Source: Pseudomonas sp. NC02 (GTDB lineage Bacteria; Pseudomonadota; Gammaproteobacteria; Pseudomonadales; Pseudomonadaceae). From it: 64,000 nucleotides of DNA. The notes under the pieces were generated by a model. The model was not told the origin of the DNA, searched no databases, and worked only from the letters and a program-made list of their open reading frames with translations. This document shows positions 25,552 through 35,029 of the stretch, piece by piece; the first letter of the stretch is position 1, and each line of letters opens with the position of its first letter. The position numbers were made by a program, and so were the translations under genes. The DNA lies in NCBI RefSeq assembly GCF_002874965.1, contig NZ_CP025624.1:5890001-5954000 (forward strand), read 5' to 3'.

Positions 25552-27846
25552 ATGCCGCGCACTTCGATAAAAACACCTGCCAGTTCACCACGTTTGCTGG
25601 CCTCGGCCATCGGCGTTGCCATCAGCGCCAGCGCCGCCGCCCAAATGGCGCAAGCTGCTGAAGACACCGAGCAGAAAGGCGAGCGCAACAGCATTTCCCT
25701 GGGAGCCACCAGCATCACCGGCCAGGAACAGGACAGCACGTCCTACCAGGTCGAAAAAGCCTCCTCGCAGAAGTACACCGCGCCGCTGGTAGATACTCCG
25801 CGCTCGGTCACCGTGGTGCCGCAGCAAGTGCTCAAGGACACCGCCGCCACCTCGTTGCAGGACGCCTTGCGCACCGTGCCGGGGATTACCTTCGGCGCCG
25901 GTGAAGGCGGCAACCCGCAGGGCGACCGTCCGTTCATTCGCGGCTTCGACGCCCAGGGCGATACCTACCTCGACGGCGTGCGCGACACGGGCGGCCAGAG
26001 CCGCGAGATCTTCGACATCGAATCCATCGAAGTCAGCAAAGGCCCCAACTCGTCATTCGGCGGCCGCGGCTCGGCCGGCGGCAGCCTCAACCTGGTGAGC
26101 AAGACGCCACAGGCGCGGGACTTCACCAACGGTGGCTTCACCTACGGCTCCGACCAGACCCGCCGCTATGTGCTCGACGTCAACCGTCAGTTCCTCGACA
26201 GCGCGGCCTTCCGCCTGAACCTGATGAGCCACGAACAGAACGTCGCCGGGCGTGATGCCGTCAACTACGACCGCTGGGGCGTGGCGCCGTCGCTGACCTT
26301 CGGCCTGGGCACTCCGACCCGAGTCAACTTCAGCTACTACCACATGGAAAGCAACGACCTGCCGGATTCGGGCATTCCGTATGGCTACAGCAACAGCGGC
26401 GCAAGAGCCGCCCACGTGCATGACAAGCCAACCGACGGCGGCGACAGCAACAACTTCTACGGCCTCAAGGATCGCGACTTCCGCAAGACCCGCGCCGACA
26501 TCAGCACGTTCTCCATCGAGCACGACCTGAACGACAACATGACGCTGAAAAACACCCTGCGCCACGGCAACACCGGCCAGGACTATATCGTCACGCAACC
26601 CGACGACAGCCAGCACAACGTCAACCAGTTCGGCACCGTGTGGCGCCGAGCGAACACCCGCGTGTCCACCACCGAGACCACCACCAACCAGACCGATCTG
26701 TTTGGCAGCTTCCAGGCGCTGGGCTTCAAGAACACCTACTCCACCGGGCTGGAATTCACCGGCGAAGAAACCCGCTACAGCGGCTACACCGTCAGCCCGA
26801 ACAGCAACCCCGGTTGCCCGGCGCCCGGCAAAGGCGGCCAGTGCACCTCGCTGGGCAACCCGAACCCGGACGATGCCTGGACCGGCAGCATTGCGCGCAA
26901 CTACAACGGCACCAACACCAAGGCCACCAGCCGCGCCGCCTATGTGTTCGACACCATCGAGCTGGACCCGAAATGGCTGCTGAACGTCGGCCTGCGCTAC
27001 GACACCTTCGACACCGTGGCCAACACCAATGCGGTGCCGACCGCCACCGTCAAGGCCCGCAGCAAGATCAAGAACGACAGCCAGTTCTTCAACTGGCAGG
27101 CGGGCCTGGTCTGGAAGCCGGTTGAAAACGGCAGCATCTATGCCTCCTACGCCACCTCAGCCTCACCGGCCGGCGGCCTGGTAGGTGAAGGCGCCGACGG
27201 CAACCCGCTGTCTGCCGGCGCCGCCACCAGCGACCTGAAACCGGAAGAGACCGTCAACTACGAGCTGGGCACCAAGTGGGACATGTTCCACGACCGCCTG
27301 TCCCTGACCGCCGCGGTGTTCCGCACCGAGAAGAAAAACACGCGAATCCTGGTGGACGCGCTGACCTATGAAAACGGTGGCGAATCACGCGTCGACGGCC
27401 TGGAGCTTTCCGCCAGCGGCAAGCTGACCGATCAATGGCAAGTGTTCGCCGGCTACAGCTACCTGAAAAGCGAACTGGTGGACCCGGGCCTGAACGGTCG
27501 TAACGGTGTCGTCAGTGCCGGCTCGAACAAAGGCAACCAGATGCCCAACACGCCGAAGAACACCTTCAGCCTGTGGACGACGTATGACGTGACACCGAAG
27601 CTCACCATCGGCGGCGGCGCGTTCTATGTCGACGAGGTCTACGGCGATGCGGGCAACACCGTCTACGTGCCGTCCTACACCCGCTACGACGCCATGGCCA
27701 GCTACAAGCTGACCAAGAACGTCGACCTGCAGTTGAACGTGCAGAACCTCACCGACAAGACCTACTACGACAAGGCCTATGCCTCGCATTTTGCCAACCA
27801 GGCGGCCGGTCGTACGGCCCTGCTGACCACCAGTTTCCATTTCTAA
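25552..27846 (+). CDS. piuA: TonB-dependent siderophore receptor PiuA
   Basis: 764-aa outer-membrane receptor importing ferric catecholate-type chelates using TonB energy. Signal peptide (first ~35 residues, through AQMAQA). A plug domain follows (PLVDTPRSVTVVPQQVLKDTAATSLQDALRTVPGITFG..., RPFIRGF, DIESIEVSKGPNSSFGGRGSAGGSLNLVSKTPQ) and then a 22-strand barrel ending in the Phe-terminated signature LLTTSFHF. ATG 25552 has AAAGGA ten bases upstream; an in-frame ATG at 25501 would add 17 residues before the signal sequence. The Fiu/PiuA subfamily is also a route for siderophore-conjugated beta-lactams. Divergent from piuC; a strong terminator follows. Confidence 0.92.
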   Translation: MPRTSIKTPASSPRLLASAIGVAISASAAAQMAQAAEDTEQKGERNSISLGATSITGQEQDSTSYQVEKASSQKYTAPLVDTPRSVTVVPQQVLKDTAATSLQDALRTVPGITFGAGEGGNPQGDRPFIRGFDAQGDTYLDGVRDTGGQSREIFDIESIEVSKGPNSSFGGRGSAGGSLNLVSKTPQARDFTNGGFTYGSDQTRRYVLDVNRQFLDSAAFRLNLMSHEQNVAGRDAVNYDRWGVAPSLTFGLGTPTRVNFSYYHMESNDLPDSGIPYGYSNSGARAAHVHDKPTDGGDSNNFYGLKDRDFRKTRADISTFSIEHDLNDNMTLKNTLRHGNTGQDYIVTQPDDSQHNVNQFGTVWRRANTRVSTTETTTNQTDLFGSFQALGFKNTYSTGLEFTGEETRYSGYTVSPNSNPGCPAPGKGGQCTSLGNPNPDDAWTGSIARNYNGTNTKATSRAAYVFDTIELDPKWLLNVGLRYDTFDTVANTNAVPTATVKARSKIKNDSQFFNWQAGLVWKPVENGSIYASYATSASPAGGLVGEGADGNPLSAGAATSDLKPEETVNYELGTKWDMFHDRLSLTAAVFRTEKKNTRILVDALTYENGGESRVDGLELSASGKLTDQWQVFAGYSYLKSELVDPGLNGRNGVVSAGSNKGNQMPNTPKNTFSLWTTYDVTPKLTIGGGAFYVDEVYGDAGNTVYVPSYTRYDAMASYKLTKNVDLQLNVQNLTDKTYYDKAYASHFANQAAGRTALLTTSFHF

Positions 27847-27867
27847 ACCGATACAAATGACTGCACG

Positions 27868-27898
27868 AAACCCCACGCATCGGATGCGTGGGGTTTTT
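27868..27898 (+). terminator. Rho-independent terminator of piuA
   Basis: A 13-base perfect stem (27868-27880 with 27884-27896, core CCCCACGCAT / ATGCGTGGGG) with a three-base loop and T-run TTTTT at 27894-27898. Confidence 0.92.
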
Positions 27899-27981
27899 GC
27901 GTGTAAAAAAGAATGTTTCTCGACAACTCGCGGCATAATGCGCGCCGTGAAACACCTAACCTGATGACGAGGCCGTACGAC

Positions 27982-30507
27982 GTGTTGAAGAAAACCCTGT
28001 TCCAGTTGCATTGGTTCTTCGGCATTACCGCCGGGCTGGTGTTGGCCTTGATGGGGATCACCGGCGCAACGGTGTCGTTCCAGGATGAAATCATCGAGTT
28101 GCTGAACCCGACGGTGTTGACGGTGGAAAAGCGTCCGGCCGGGGTACTGCCGCCCGCTGAACTGGTGCACCTGCTGGAAGCCCGCGAAGGCAAAGTCGTG
28201 TCGATGCTCACGGTGCAGCCCGACAGCACCAACGCGGCCAAGGTCTGGTTCACCCCACCGCCCGGTGAACGTCGCGGGCAGATGCGCTACTTCGACCCGT
28301 ACACCGGCGACTACCTGGGCGATGCCGTCGGCCAGGACTTCTTCGGCTTCGTGCTGCAACTGCACCGTTTCCTCGCCATCGGCGACACCGGCCGGCAAAT
28401 CACCGGCGCCTGCACGCTGATCCTGGTGTTCTTCTGCCTTTCGGGCCTGTACCTGCGCTGGCCGCGCCAGGTGGCAAGCTGGCGTGCATGGCTGGCGGTG
28501 GACTGGCGCAAGAAAGGCCGCAGTTTCAACTGGGACCTGCACTCGGTATTCGGCACCTGGTGCCTGCTGTTCTATCTTCTGGCGGCACTCACCGGACTGT
28601 TCTGGTCCTACGAGTGGTACAGCAACGGTATGACCAGACTGCTGTCCGACGCGCCGCAGAACGAACGCGTACGCAAGCGCGGCCCGGCCCCCGAAGGGCC
28701 TGCGCCGGTGGCCAATTACGCCGCGATCTGGAGCAGCATCTACAGCAACGCCGGCCCCGGCTTGAGCGGCTACAACATCCGCATGCCCGCGGTCGCCGGC
28801 CAACCCGCCACCGTCTACTACCTGCTGAAGACCTCGCCCCACGATCGCGCGCTGAACCAGATCAACCTCGACCCGGGCACCGGTGAAGTCAAATCCCATG
28901 ACACCTACGCCGGCAAAAGCTTCAAGGCGCAGATCCTGACCAGTATCTATGCGCTGCACACCGGCAGCTACTTCGGCCTGCCCGGCCGGATCATCCTGAC
29001 GTTCAGCGCGCTGCTGATGCCGCTGTTCTTCATCACCGGCTGGCTGCTGTATCTGGACCGCCGCCGCAAGAAACGCCAGGTGCGCGATGCCCGCAAAGGC
29101 CTGACCGGCAACCACAGCGACGCGCCGGCCTGGCTGATCGGCTTTGCCAGCCAGAGCGGCTTTGCCGAGCAACTGGCCTGGCAGACCGCCGGGCAGTTGC
29201 AGGCCGCCGGCGTGCCAGTGAACGTGCAGTCGCTGGGCAGCGTCAGCGAAGAGGATTTGCGCCAATCGAGCCATGCGCTGTTCGTGGTCAGCACCTTCGG
29301 CGACGGCGAGGCACCGGACAGCGCCCGCGGTTTCGAGCGCAGCGTGCTCGGCCAGGACCTGTCCCTCAAGGGCCTGAACTACTCGGTGTTGGCCCTGGGT
29401 GATCGCCAGTACCAACACTTCTGCGGCTTCGCCCGGCGCCTGCATTTCTGGCTGACCAACCAGGGCGGCAACCCGCTGTTCGCCCCGGTGGAAGTCGACA
29501 GCGGCGACACCGATGCATTGCTGCACTGGCAACAACAACTGGGCCAACTGACCGGCCATGCACCCGCTGCGGCATGGGCCAGCGCGACCTATGAAAACTG
29601 GACCCTGAAGCAACGCACCCTGCTCAACCCGCACAGCAGTGGCTCCGGCGTCTATTTGCTCGGGCTTACCCCGCCAACTCCCCGGGACTGGCTGGCCGGC
29701 GACCTGGTGGAAGTGCTGCCACGCAATTGCCCATGGGCCATCGAACACTTCCTGGAAGGCCTGGGACTGGCCGGCAACGAGGGCGTGGTAGTCGACGGCC
29801 TTGCACACACCCTCGACCAGGCCCTGGCCGGCCGCCAACTGCCGGACAATCGCGCACACCTGGTGGGCCTGCATGCCCAGGCGCTGGTCAATGCACTGGT
29901 GCCGCTGGGCATGCGCGAATACTCCATCGCCTCGATTGCCAGCGACGGTGTGCTGGAGCTGATCGTGCGCCAGGAGCGTCACCCCGATGGCAGCGTGGGC
30001 GTGGGTTCCGGCTGGTTGACCGAACATGCACCGCTGGGTTCGACCATCAGCCTGCGAGTGCGGCGCAACAGTGGTTTCCATCTGCCGACCGAGCCGCTCC
30101 CGATGATCCTGCTGGGCAACGGCACCGGCCTTGCCGGGTTGCGCAGCCTGCTCAAGGCGCGGGTTGCCGACGGCCAGCAGCGCAACTGGCTGCTGTTTGG
30201 CGAACGCAATATCGCCCATGACTACCACTGCCAGGACGAGCTGCAAGGCTGGCTGGCCAGCGGTGACCTGGCGCTACTGGACCTGGCCTTTTCCCGGGAT
30301 CAGGCAGAGAAAATCTACGTGCAGGATCGCCTGCGCGAATCAGCGGATGTGCTGCGTAAATGGGTGGCGGATGGCGCCGCGATTTACGTCTGCGGCAGTT
30401 TGCAGGGGATGGCGGCGGGTGTGGATCAGGTGCTACACGATGTGCTGGGCAGCGAAGCCGTCGAACGCTTGATCGAGCAGGGCCGCTACCGCCGGGATGT
30501 TTACTGA
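27982..30507 (+). CDS. piuB: PiuB-like PepSY membrane protein fused to a flavodoxin-type reductase
   Basis: 841 aa. The N-terminal ~370 residues are a PepSY-associated membrane module (helix [28 protein letters not shown]; others near [18 protein letters not shown] and [17 protein letters not shown]). The rest resembles the sulfite-reductase flavoprotein: a flavodoxin-like FMN domain ([21 protein letters not shown]), then FAD/NAD(P)H modules ([37 protein letters not shown]). It is likely an inner-membrane reductase freeing iron from siderophores or chelates. I prefer GTG 27982, which gives [11 protein letters not shown] as in PiuB proteins and has GAGG upstream; ATG 27964 has no such site. 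A terminator separates it from piuA. Confidence 0.85.
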   Translation: MLKKTLFQLHWFFGITAGLVLALMGITGATVSFQDEIIELLNPTVLTVEKRPAGVLPPAELVHLLEAREGKVVSMLTVQPDSTNAAKVWFTPPPGERRGQMRYFDPYTGDYLGDAVGQDFFGFVLQLHRFLAIGDTGRQITGACTLILVFFCLSGLYLRWPRQVASWRAWLAVDWRKKGRSFNWDLHSVFGTWCLLFYLLAALTGLFWSYEWYSNGMTRLLSDAPQNERVRKRGPAPEGPAPVANYAAIWSSIYSNAGPGLSGYNIRMPAVAGQPATVYYLLKTSPHDRALNQINLDPGTGEVKSHDTYAGKSFKAQILTSIYALHTGSYFGLPGRIILTFSALLMPLFFITGWLLYLDRRRKKRQVRDARKGLTGNHSDAPAWLIGFASQSGFAEQLAWQTAGQLQAAGVPVNVQSLGSVSEEDLRQSSHALFVVSTFGDGEAPDSARGFERSVLGQDLSLKGLNYSVLALGDRQYQHFCGFARRLHFWLTNQGGNPLFAPVEVDSGDTDALLHWQQQLGQLTGHAPAAAWASATYENWTLKQRTLLNPHSSGSGVYLLGLTPPTPRDWLAGDLVEVLPRNCPWAIEHFLEGLGLAGNEGVVVDGLAHTLDQALAGRQLPDNRAHLVGLHAQALVNALVPLGMREYSIASIASDGVLELIVRQERHPDGSVGVGSGWLTEHAPLGSTISLRVRRNSGFHLPTEPLPMILLGNGTGLAGLRSLLKARVADGQQRNWLLFGERNIAHDYHCQDELQGWLASGDLALLDLAFSRDQAEKIYVQDRLRESADVLRKWVADGAAIYVCGSLQGMAAGVDQVLHDVLGSEAVERLIEQGRYRRDVY

Positions 30508-30530
30508 CCCCCTGAAGATACACCGGTCAA

Positions 30531-30624
30531 AATGTGGGAGCGGGCTTGCTCGCGAAGGCAGTGGATCAGTCCATACATCTGTTGACTGACACACCGCCTT
30601 CGCGAGCAAGCCCGCTCCCACATT
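30531..30624. repeat. REP-type palindromic pair
   Basis: Perfect 29-base complementary arms (30531-30559 and 30596-30624), same GTGGGAGCGGGCTTGCTCGC core as 22164-22257. Lies between the convergent piuB and phoD genes. Confidence 0.92.
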
Positions 30625-30656
30625 GGCTCTTCTTCAGTAGGTAGATTGCATTGCAA

Positions 30657-32198
30657 TCACACTGGCGCCAGCTTCTGCTCAAACACCGAAACCCCATCCA
30701 GGTCCCGCAAAATCACCGTCAGCTCCGCCGTCTGCCCGTCAATCTGCACCTCGCCAAAAAACTGGAACCCGGCAAACGGCGAGCTGTTCTGCACCGTCGG
30801 CGCCTTCTCGAACACCACTTCCGGGCCAAAGGTTTTATCCAGCGGATTAGGCCCGAAACTCCCGGCATTCAACGGCCCGGCGACAAACTCCCAGAACGGC
30901 TCAAAATCCTGAAACGCCGCCCGATCCGGATGGTAATGATGGGCCGCGCAGTAATGCACATCCGCCGTCAGCCACACGTGATTACGCACCTGCTGCGCCC
31001 GCAGAAACGCGAGCAATTCGGCAATTTCCAACTCGCGCCCCTGGGCCGGGCCCGGGTCGCCGTTGGCGATCGCTTCCCAACGCGGCACGCCGGGGCTGAC
31101 CTCACCGTCGGGCACGCCCAGGCCAATGGGCATGTCGGCGGCGATGACTTTCCACTGCGCCTGGGAGGCCTTCAATTCGCGCTTGAGCCAGTCCAGTTGC
31201 TCACGCCCAAGGAACGGTTTTTCACCGCCAAGGTTGTCATCGTTCGGCCCGCGATAGCTGCGCATGTCCAGCACAAACACATCCAGCAACGGGCCGTAGC
31301 CGAGCTTGCGATAAATCCGCCCGCCCTGGTCGGCGCTTTGCCGGCGCATCGGTGAATATTCCAGCCAGGCCTGGCGCGCACGGCCTACCAGGGTATTGAT
31401 GTCGCGAGTCTTGTAGCGTTCATCCAGTTGCTTGCTCGGCGACCAGTTGTTGATCACCTCGTGGTCGTCCCACTGCCAGATCTGCGGCACTTCGGCGTTG
31501 AAGCGACGTACGTTCTCGTCCATCAGGTTGTAGCGGTAGTTGCCCCGGTATTCATTCAGGGTTTCAGCGACTTTGCTTTTGGCTTCAGTGGTGATGTTGC
31601 GCCAGATGCGTCCGTCCTCGGTGGTCAGTTGCGCGGGCACCGGGCCGTCGGCGTAGATGGTGTCGCCGCTGTGAATGAAGAAGTCCGGCAGGCGCAGGCG
31701 CATGGCTTCGTAGATGCGCATGCCGCCGATGTCCGGGTTGATGCCGAAGCCCTGGCCGACGGTGTCGCCGCTCCACACAAAGCGGATATCCCGGCGCTGC
31801 TGCGGCACGCTGCGCAGGTGACCGAACCAGGGCTCGCTGGCCACGCCTGTCTGGGCATCTTCAAAGTGCACACGGTAGAAGATCGCCTGGTCGACGGGCA
31901 GGCCGGTGAGTTCGACACGGGCGGTGAAATCGGTGCGGCTGTCGGCCAGGGGCGAGACGAATTTGCGCGGGTTGCTGAATACGCTGCGGGTGTCCCACTC
32001 CACCACCATCCGGGCCGGGCGGTCGCTGCGGCTCCAGATCATCGCGCGGTCGCCCAGCAGGTCGCCGGACTGCACGCCGTCGGTGAGTTGCGGGCGATCC
32101 TTGACCGAGGCGATCACCGCAGGCGCGAGGCCCGGCAGCAACAGGCCGGCGCCAACGGCTTGCATCACGCGGCGGCGGCCGAGATTGAAGTGGCTCAT
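30657..32198 (-). CDS. phoD: PhoD-family alkaline phosphatase/phosphodiesterase
   Basis: 513 aa. N-terminus HFNLGRRRVMQAVGAGLLLPGLAPAVIA resembles a Tat signal (RRRVMQ), as usual for folded metal-bound PhoD. Metallophosphatase motifs: SGDTVGQGFG, FIHSGDTIYAD, WDDHEVINNWSP, YCAAHHYHP. PhoD enzymes use Fe3+ and Ca2+ to release phosphate from mono- and diesters. RBS upstream of the start: GAGAGGG. No Pho-box was recognised in the short upstream gap. Flanked on both sides by REP-like palindromes. Confidence 0.9.
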   Translation of the reverse strand: MSHFNLGRRRVMQAVGAGLLLPGLAPAVIASVKDRPQLTDGVQSGDLLGDRAMIWSRSDRPARMVVEWDTRSVFSNPRKFVSPLADSRTDFTARVELTGLPVDQAIFYRVHFEDAQTGVASEPWFGHLRSVPQQRRDIRFVWSGDTVGQGFGINPDIGGMRIYEAMRLRLPDFFIHSGDTIYADGPVPAQLTTEDGRIWRNITTEAKSKVAETLNEYRGNYRYNLMDENVRRFNAEVPQIWQWDDHEVINNWSPSKQLDERYKTRDINTLVGRARQAWLEYSPMRRQSADQGGRIYRKLGYGPLLDVFVLDMRSYRGPNDDNLGGEKPFLGREQLDWLKRELKASQAQWKVIAADMPIGLGVPDGEVSPGVPRWEAIANGDPGPAQGRELEIAELLAFLRAQQVRNHVWLTADVHYCAAHHYHPDRAAFQDFEPFWEFVAGPLNAGSFGPNPLDKTFGPEVVFEKAPTVQNSSPFAGFQFFGEVQIDGQTAELTVILRDLDGVSVFEQKLAPV

Positions 32199-32287
32199 GC
32201 GGGTTCCCTCTCGAGCAGCAAAAGGGAAACTTAAGCATGACGGGATGAACGAGTTATGACACCGGCCTTATTGCTCACGGAGGTCAA

Positions 32288-32376
32288 ATGTGGGAGCTGG
32301 CTTGCCTGCGATAGCCTCAACTCGGTTGCGTTGATACACCGAGGTGCCTGCATCGCAGGCAAGCCAGCTCCTACAT
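32288..32376. repeat. REP-like palindromic pair, GTGGGAGCTGGCTTGCCTGC variant
   Basis: 25-base arms (32288-32312 and 32352-32376) that pair with one mismatch. Its core differs from the GTGGGAGCGGGCTTGCTCGC type, so at least two REP subtypes are in the window. Between phoD and fruA. Confidence 0.88.
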
Positions 32377-32384
32377 GAACCGCG

Positions 32385-34097
32385 TCATGCCTGGGCGGGT
32401 GCGACAGAAAGCTCTACGGTCTCAGGGCGCTTGAGGAATGCATACACCACGGCCGTCAACAAACTGCCCGCCACGATCGCCAGCAGGTACAGCAGCGCAT
32501 GGTTGATCGCATTCGGGATCAGCATCACAAACAATCCACCATGGGGCGCCATCAGCTTGCAGCCGAAATACATCGACAGCGCACCGGTCAGCGCACCGCC
32601 GGCGATGCTTGCCGGGATTACCCGCAGCGGGTCCTTGGCAGCAAACGGAATTGCGCCTTCAGAGATAAAGCACATGCCGAGGATCAGCGCGGCCTTGCCG
32701 GCTTCACGCTCGGTCTGGGCGAACTTGCGCCGCGCCAGGAAGGTGGCGATGCCCATGCCAATCGGCGGCACCATGCCGGCAGCCATGGTCGCGGCCATGG
32801 GTGCACCGCTTTGTGCTGCCAGCAGGCCGACGGAAAACGCGTAGGCCGCCTTGTTGATCGGGCCACCGAGATCGACGCACATCATGCCGCCCAGCAAGAT
32901 GCCCAGCAGCACGGCGTTGGTGGTGCCCATGGTGCTGAGAAAATCCGTGAGGCCGGTGAGCATCTTCGCCACCGGCGGCCCTACCAGGTAAATCATCGCC
33001 AGGCCGGTGAACAGACTCGCCAGCAACGGGATGATCAGGATCGGCTTGAGGGCTTCCAGGCTCTGGGGCAAACGGATCGCGCGGCTGATGAATTTGACGC
33101 AGTAGCCGGCGAGAAAGCCGGCGAAGATCCCGCCGATAAACCCCGCGCCCAAGGTGCTGGCCAGCAGGCCACCGATCATGCCGGGGGCCAATCCAGGACG
33201 GTCGGCAATCGAGTAGGCGATGTAACCCGCCAGCAGCGGCACCATCAGCATGAACGCCTGGTCGCCGACGGTTTTCAGCGCGGCGGCAAGAGTGCCTTTT
33301 TCTTCAAAGGCATGAATGCCGAACACGAATGACAGGGCGATCAGCAGACCGCCCGCCACCACCATCGGCAGCATGAACGACACGCCGGTGAGCAAGTGTT
33401 TGTAGACACCGGTCTTCTCCGGTTTGGCAGCGGCACCACTGGCAGCGGATTCCTGCTTGCCTTCGGCCAGCGCCTTGTTGAGGGTCGCCTCGGATTGCTT
33501 GAGCGCGATCCCGGTGCCGCAGCGATAGATTTTCTTGCCGGCAAAGCGCTCGGTGGCGACTTCGATGTCGGCGGCGAGCAGCACCACGTCGGCGTCACGA
33601 ATCGCCTCGGGGCTCAGCGGCGTGCGGGCGCCCACGGAGCCCTGGGTTTCCACCTGCAAGTCATACCCGAGGCGCTTGGCGGTTTGCTGCAACGCTTCGG
33701 CAGCCATGAAGGTGTGGGCGACGCCGGTCGGGCACGCGGTGATCGCGACGATACGCGGCGTGCTTTTCGCCGGTGCCGCGTCAGCTACCTGCACCTGGGC
33801 CTCCTCGGCTCCGCGACGCAACACCGCGTCCACATCCTGCAACGCCTGGGCCGGCGTGCTGCGGAATACGCGTTTGCCGACAAAACGCTGCATGTCCACC
33901 GGCGTGCTGCTGACCAGCAATACCCACTCGGCGGCTTCAATGGTGGCCGCCGACAATTGGCGTTCCGGATGCTGCACGTCGACCACTTCGACGCTGGTGC
34001 TCCAGCCCTGGCGTTGCGCGGCGGCATCCAGCAAGCGGGCGCACAGCACACTGGTGACCATGCCGTTCGGGCAGGCAGTAACAATGGCTAACTTCAT
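32385..34097 (-). CDS. fruA: Fructose PTS permease, EIIB'BC
   Basis: 570 aa. Two EIIB-type domains: the N-terminal one has ACPNGMVTSVLC (Cys9) and the second has ITACPTGVAHTF (Cys122, the probable phosphorylated residue). The EIIC domain follows from ~210, with eight or more helices, which transports fructose and phosphorylates it to fructose-1-phosphate. E. coli FruA is similar (563 aa). ATG 34097 has AAGAGGG nine bases before it; an upstream TTG is not needed. Last gene of fruB-fruK-fruA. Confidence 0.93.
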   Translation of the reverse strand: MKLAIVTACPNGMVTSVLCARLLDAAAQRQGWSTSVEVVDVQHPERQLSAATIEAAEWVLLVSSTPVDMQRFVGKRVFRSTPAQALQDVDAVLRRGAEEAQVQVADAAPAKSTPRIVAITACPTGVAHTFMAAEALQQTAKRLGYDLQVETQGSVGARTPLSPEAIRDADVVLLAADIEVATERFAGKKIYRCGTGIALKQSEATLNKALAEGKQESAASGAAAKPEKTGVYKHLLTGVSFMLPMVVAGGLLIALSFVFGIHAFEEKGTLAAALKTVGDQAFMLMVPLLAGYIAYSIADRPGLAPGMIGGLLASTLGAGFIGGIFAGFLAGYCVKFISRAIRLPQSLEALKPILIIPLLASLFTGLAMIYLVGPPVAKMLTGLTDFLSTMGTTNAVLLGILLGGMMCVDLGGPINKAAYAFSVGLLAAQSGAPMAATMAAGMVPPIGMGIATFLARRKFAQTEREAGKAALILGMCFISEGAIPFAAKDPLRVIPASIAGGALTGALSMYFGCKLMAPHGGLFVMLIPNAINHALLYLLAIVAGSLLTAVVYAFLKRPETVELSVAPAQA

Positions 34098-34108
34098 GAC
34101 CAACCCTC

Positions 34109-35029
34109 TTATTGTTCTGTCAGCGGGCGCACGTGGACGCCGCTCTGCAAAGTCTCAAGCTGCGCTTCGTCGGTGATGCCAAAGCCGATCTGCGTGACCG
34201 CCATCGCGGCAATGGCGGTGGCGCGGCCCAGGGTCTGCTCCGGCGTATCGCCACTGAGCAAACCGTGAAGCATCCCGGCCAGCAGCGAGTCGCCGGCGCC
34301 TACGGTACTGGCCACGGTTACCTTGGGCGGCGTGGCGTGCAGCGCGGTATCCGGGCTGTACCAGCTCACACCCGCGGCACCGTCGGAGACCACCACATGC
34401 TCCACACCTTGCCGATGCAGTTGGCGGATGGCATCTGTGGAATGACCGAGGGCATCGGCCAGTTCTTCGGTATTGGGTTTGACCAGCCAAGGGCCGGCGT
34501 TCAATCCAGCGCGCAGCGCTTCGCCGCTGGTGTCCAGGGCGACTTTCAAGCCGAGGTTTTTCAGTTGCTGCAGCAGGCCCTGGAACCACTGAGGGGTGAT
34601 GCCGCGTGGCAGGCTGCCGGCCACGACGACGGCGTCGTAGCCCGGAGCAATCCGCGCCAGTTGCTCAAGCAGTGCGTGTTGCGCCTGCTCGCTGACCAAC
34701 GGGCCCGGCGCATTGACATCCGTGACCCGCCCATCCTGCTCGGCGATCTTGATATTGCTGCGGGTTTCTCCCGGCACCCGAATAAACGCATCGGTAAAAC
34801 CACGACGGGCAATCAGCATCTCGAATGCCTGGGGATTGTCCTCACCAAGAAAGCCGCCCACGGTCACCTGATGACCAAGGTCCGCCAGCACCTGGGCGAC
34901 GTTCACGCCCTTGCCGGCAGCGTGGGTGATCATCGCTTCGCTGCGATTGACCTCGCCCGGTTCCAGGCGCGCCAGGCGCACCGTCAGGTCCAACGCCGGG
35001 TTCAGCGTCAGGCTTAAAATCCTTGCCAT
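34109..35029 (-). CDS. fruK: 1-Phosphofructokinase
   Basis: 306 aa PfkB-family kinase converting fructose-1-phosphate to fructose-1,6-bisphosphate. N-terminal TLNPALDLT, GKGVNVAQVLADLG, anion-hole and catalytic GAGDSLLAGMLHGLLSG near residue 250. Its ATG directly follows the fruB TAA (no gap) and fruA starts 11 bases after its stop, so the three are one translationally coupled unit. Its substrate is also the likely Cra effector. Confidence 0.94.
   Translation of the reverse strand: MARILSLTLNPALDLTVRLARLEPGEVNRSEAMITHAAGKGVNVAQVLADLGHQVTVGGFLGEDNPQAFEMLIARRGFTDAFIRVPGETRSNIKIAEQDGRVTDVNAPGPLVSEQAQHALLEQLARIAPGYDAVVVAGSLPRGITPQWFQGLLQQLKNLGLKVALDTSGEALRAGLNAGPWLVKPNTEELADALGHSTDAIRQLHRQGVEHVVVSDGAAGVSWYSPDTALHATPPKVTVASTVGAGDSLLAGMLHGLLSGDTPEQTLGRATAIAAMAVTQIGFGITDEAQLETLQSGVHVRPLTEQ

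Noticed and set aside
27385-30246. Very long open frame on the minus strand opposite piuA/piuB
   Set aside because: It covers two well-recognised genes on the other strand; the translation is low-complexity QHRA-rich text typical of GC-rich antisense frames.
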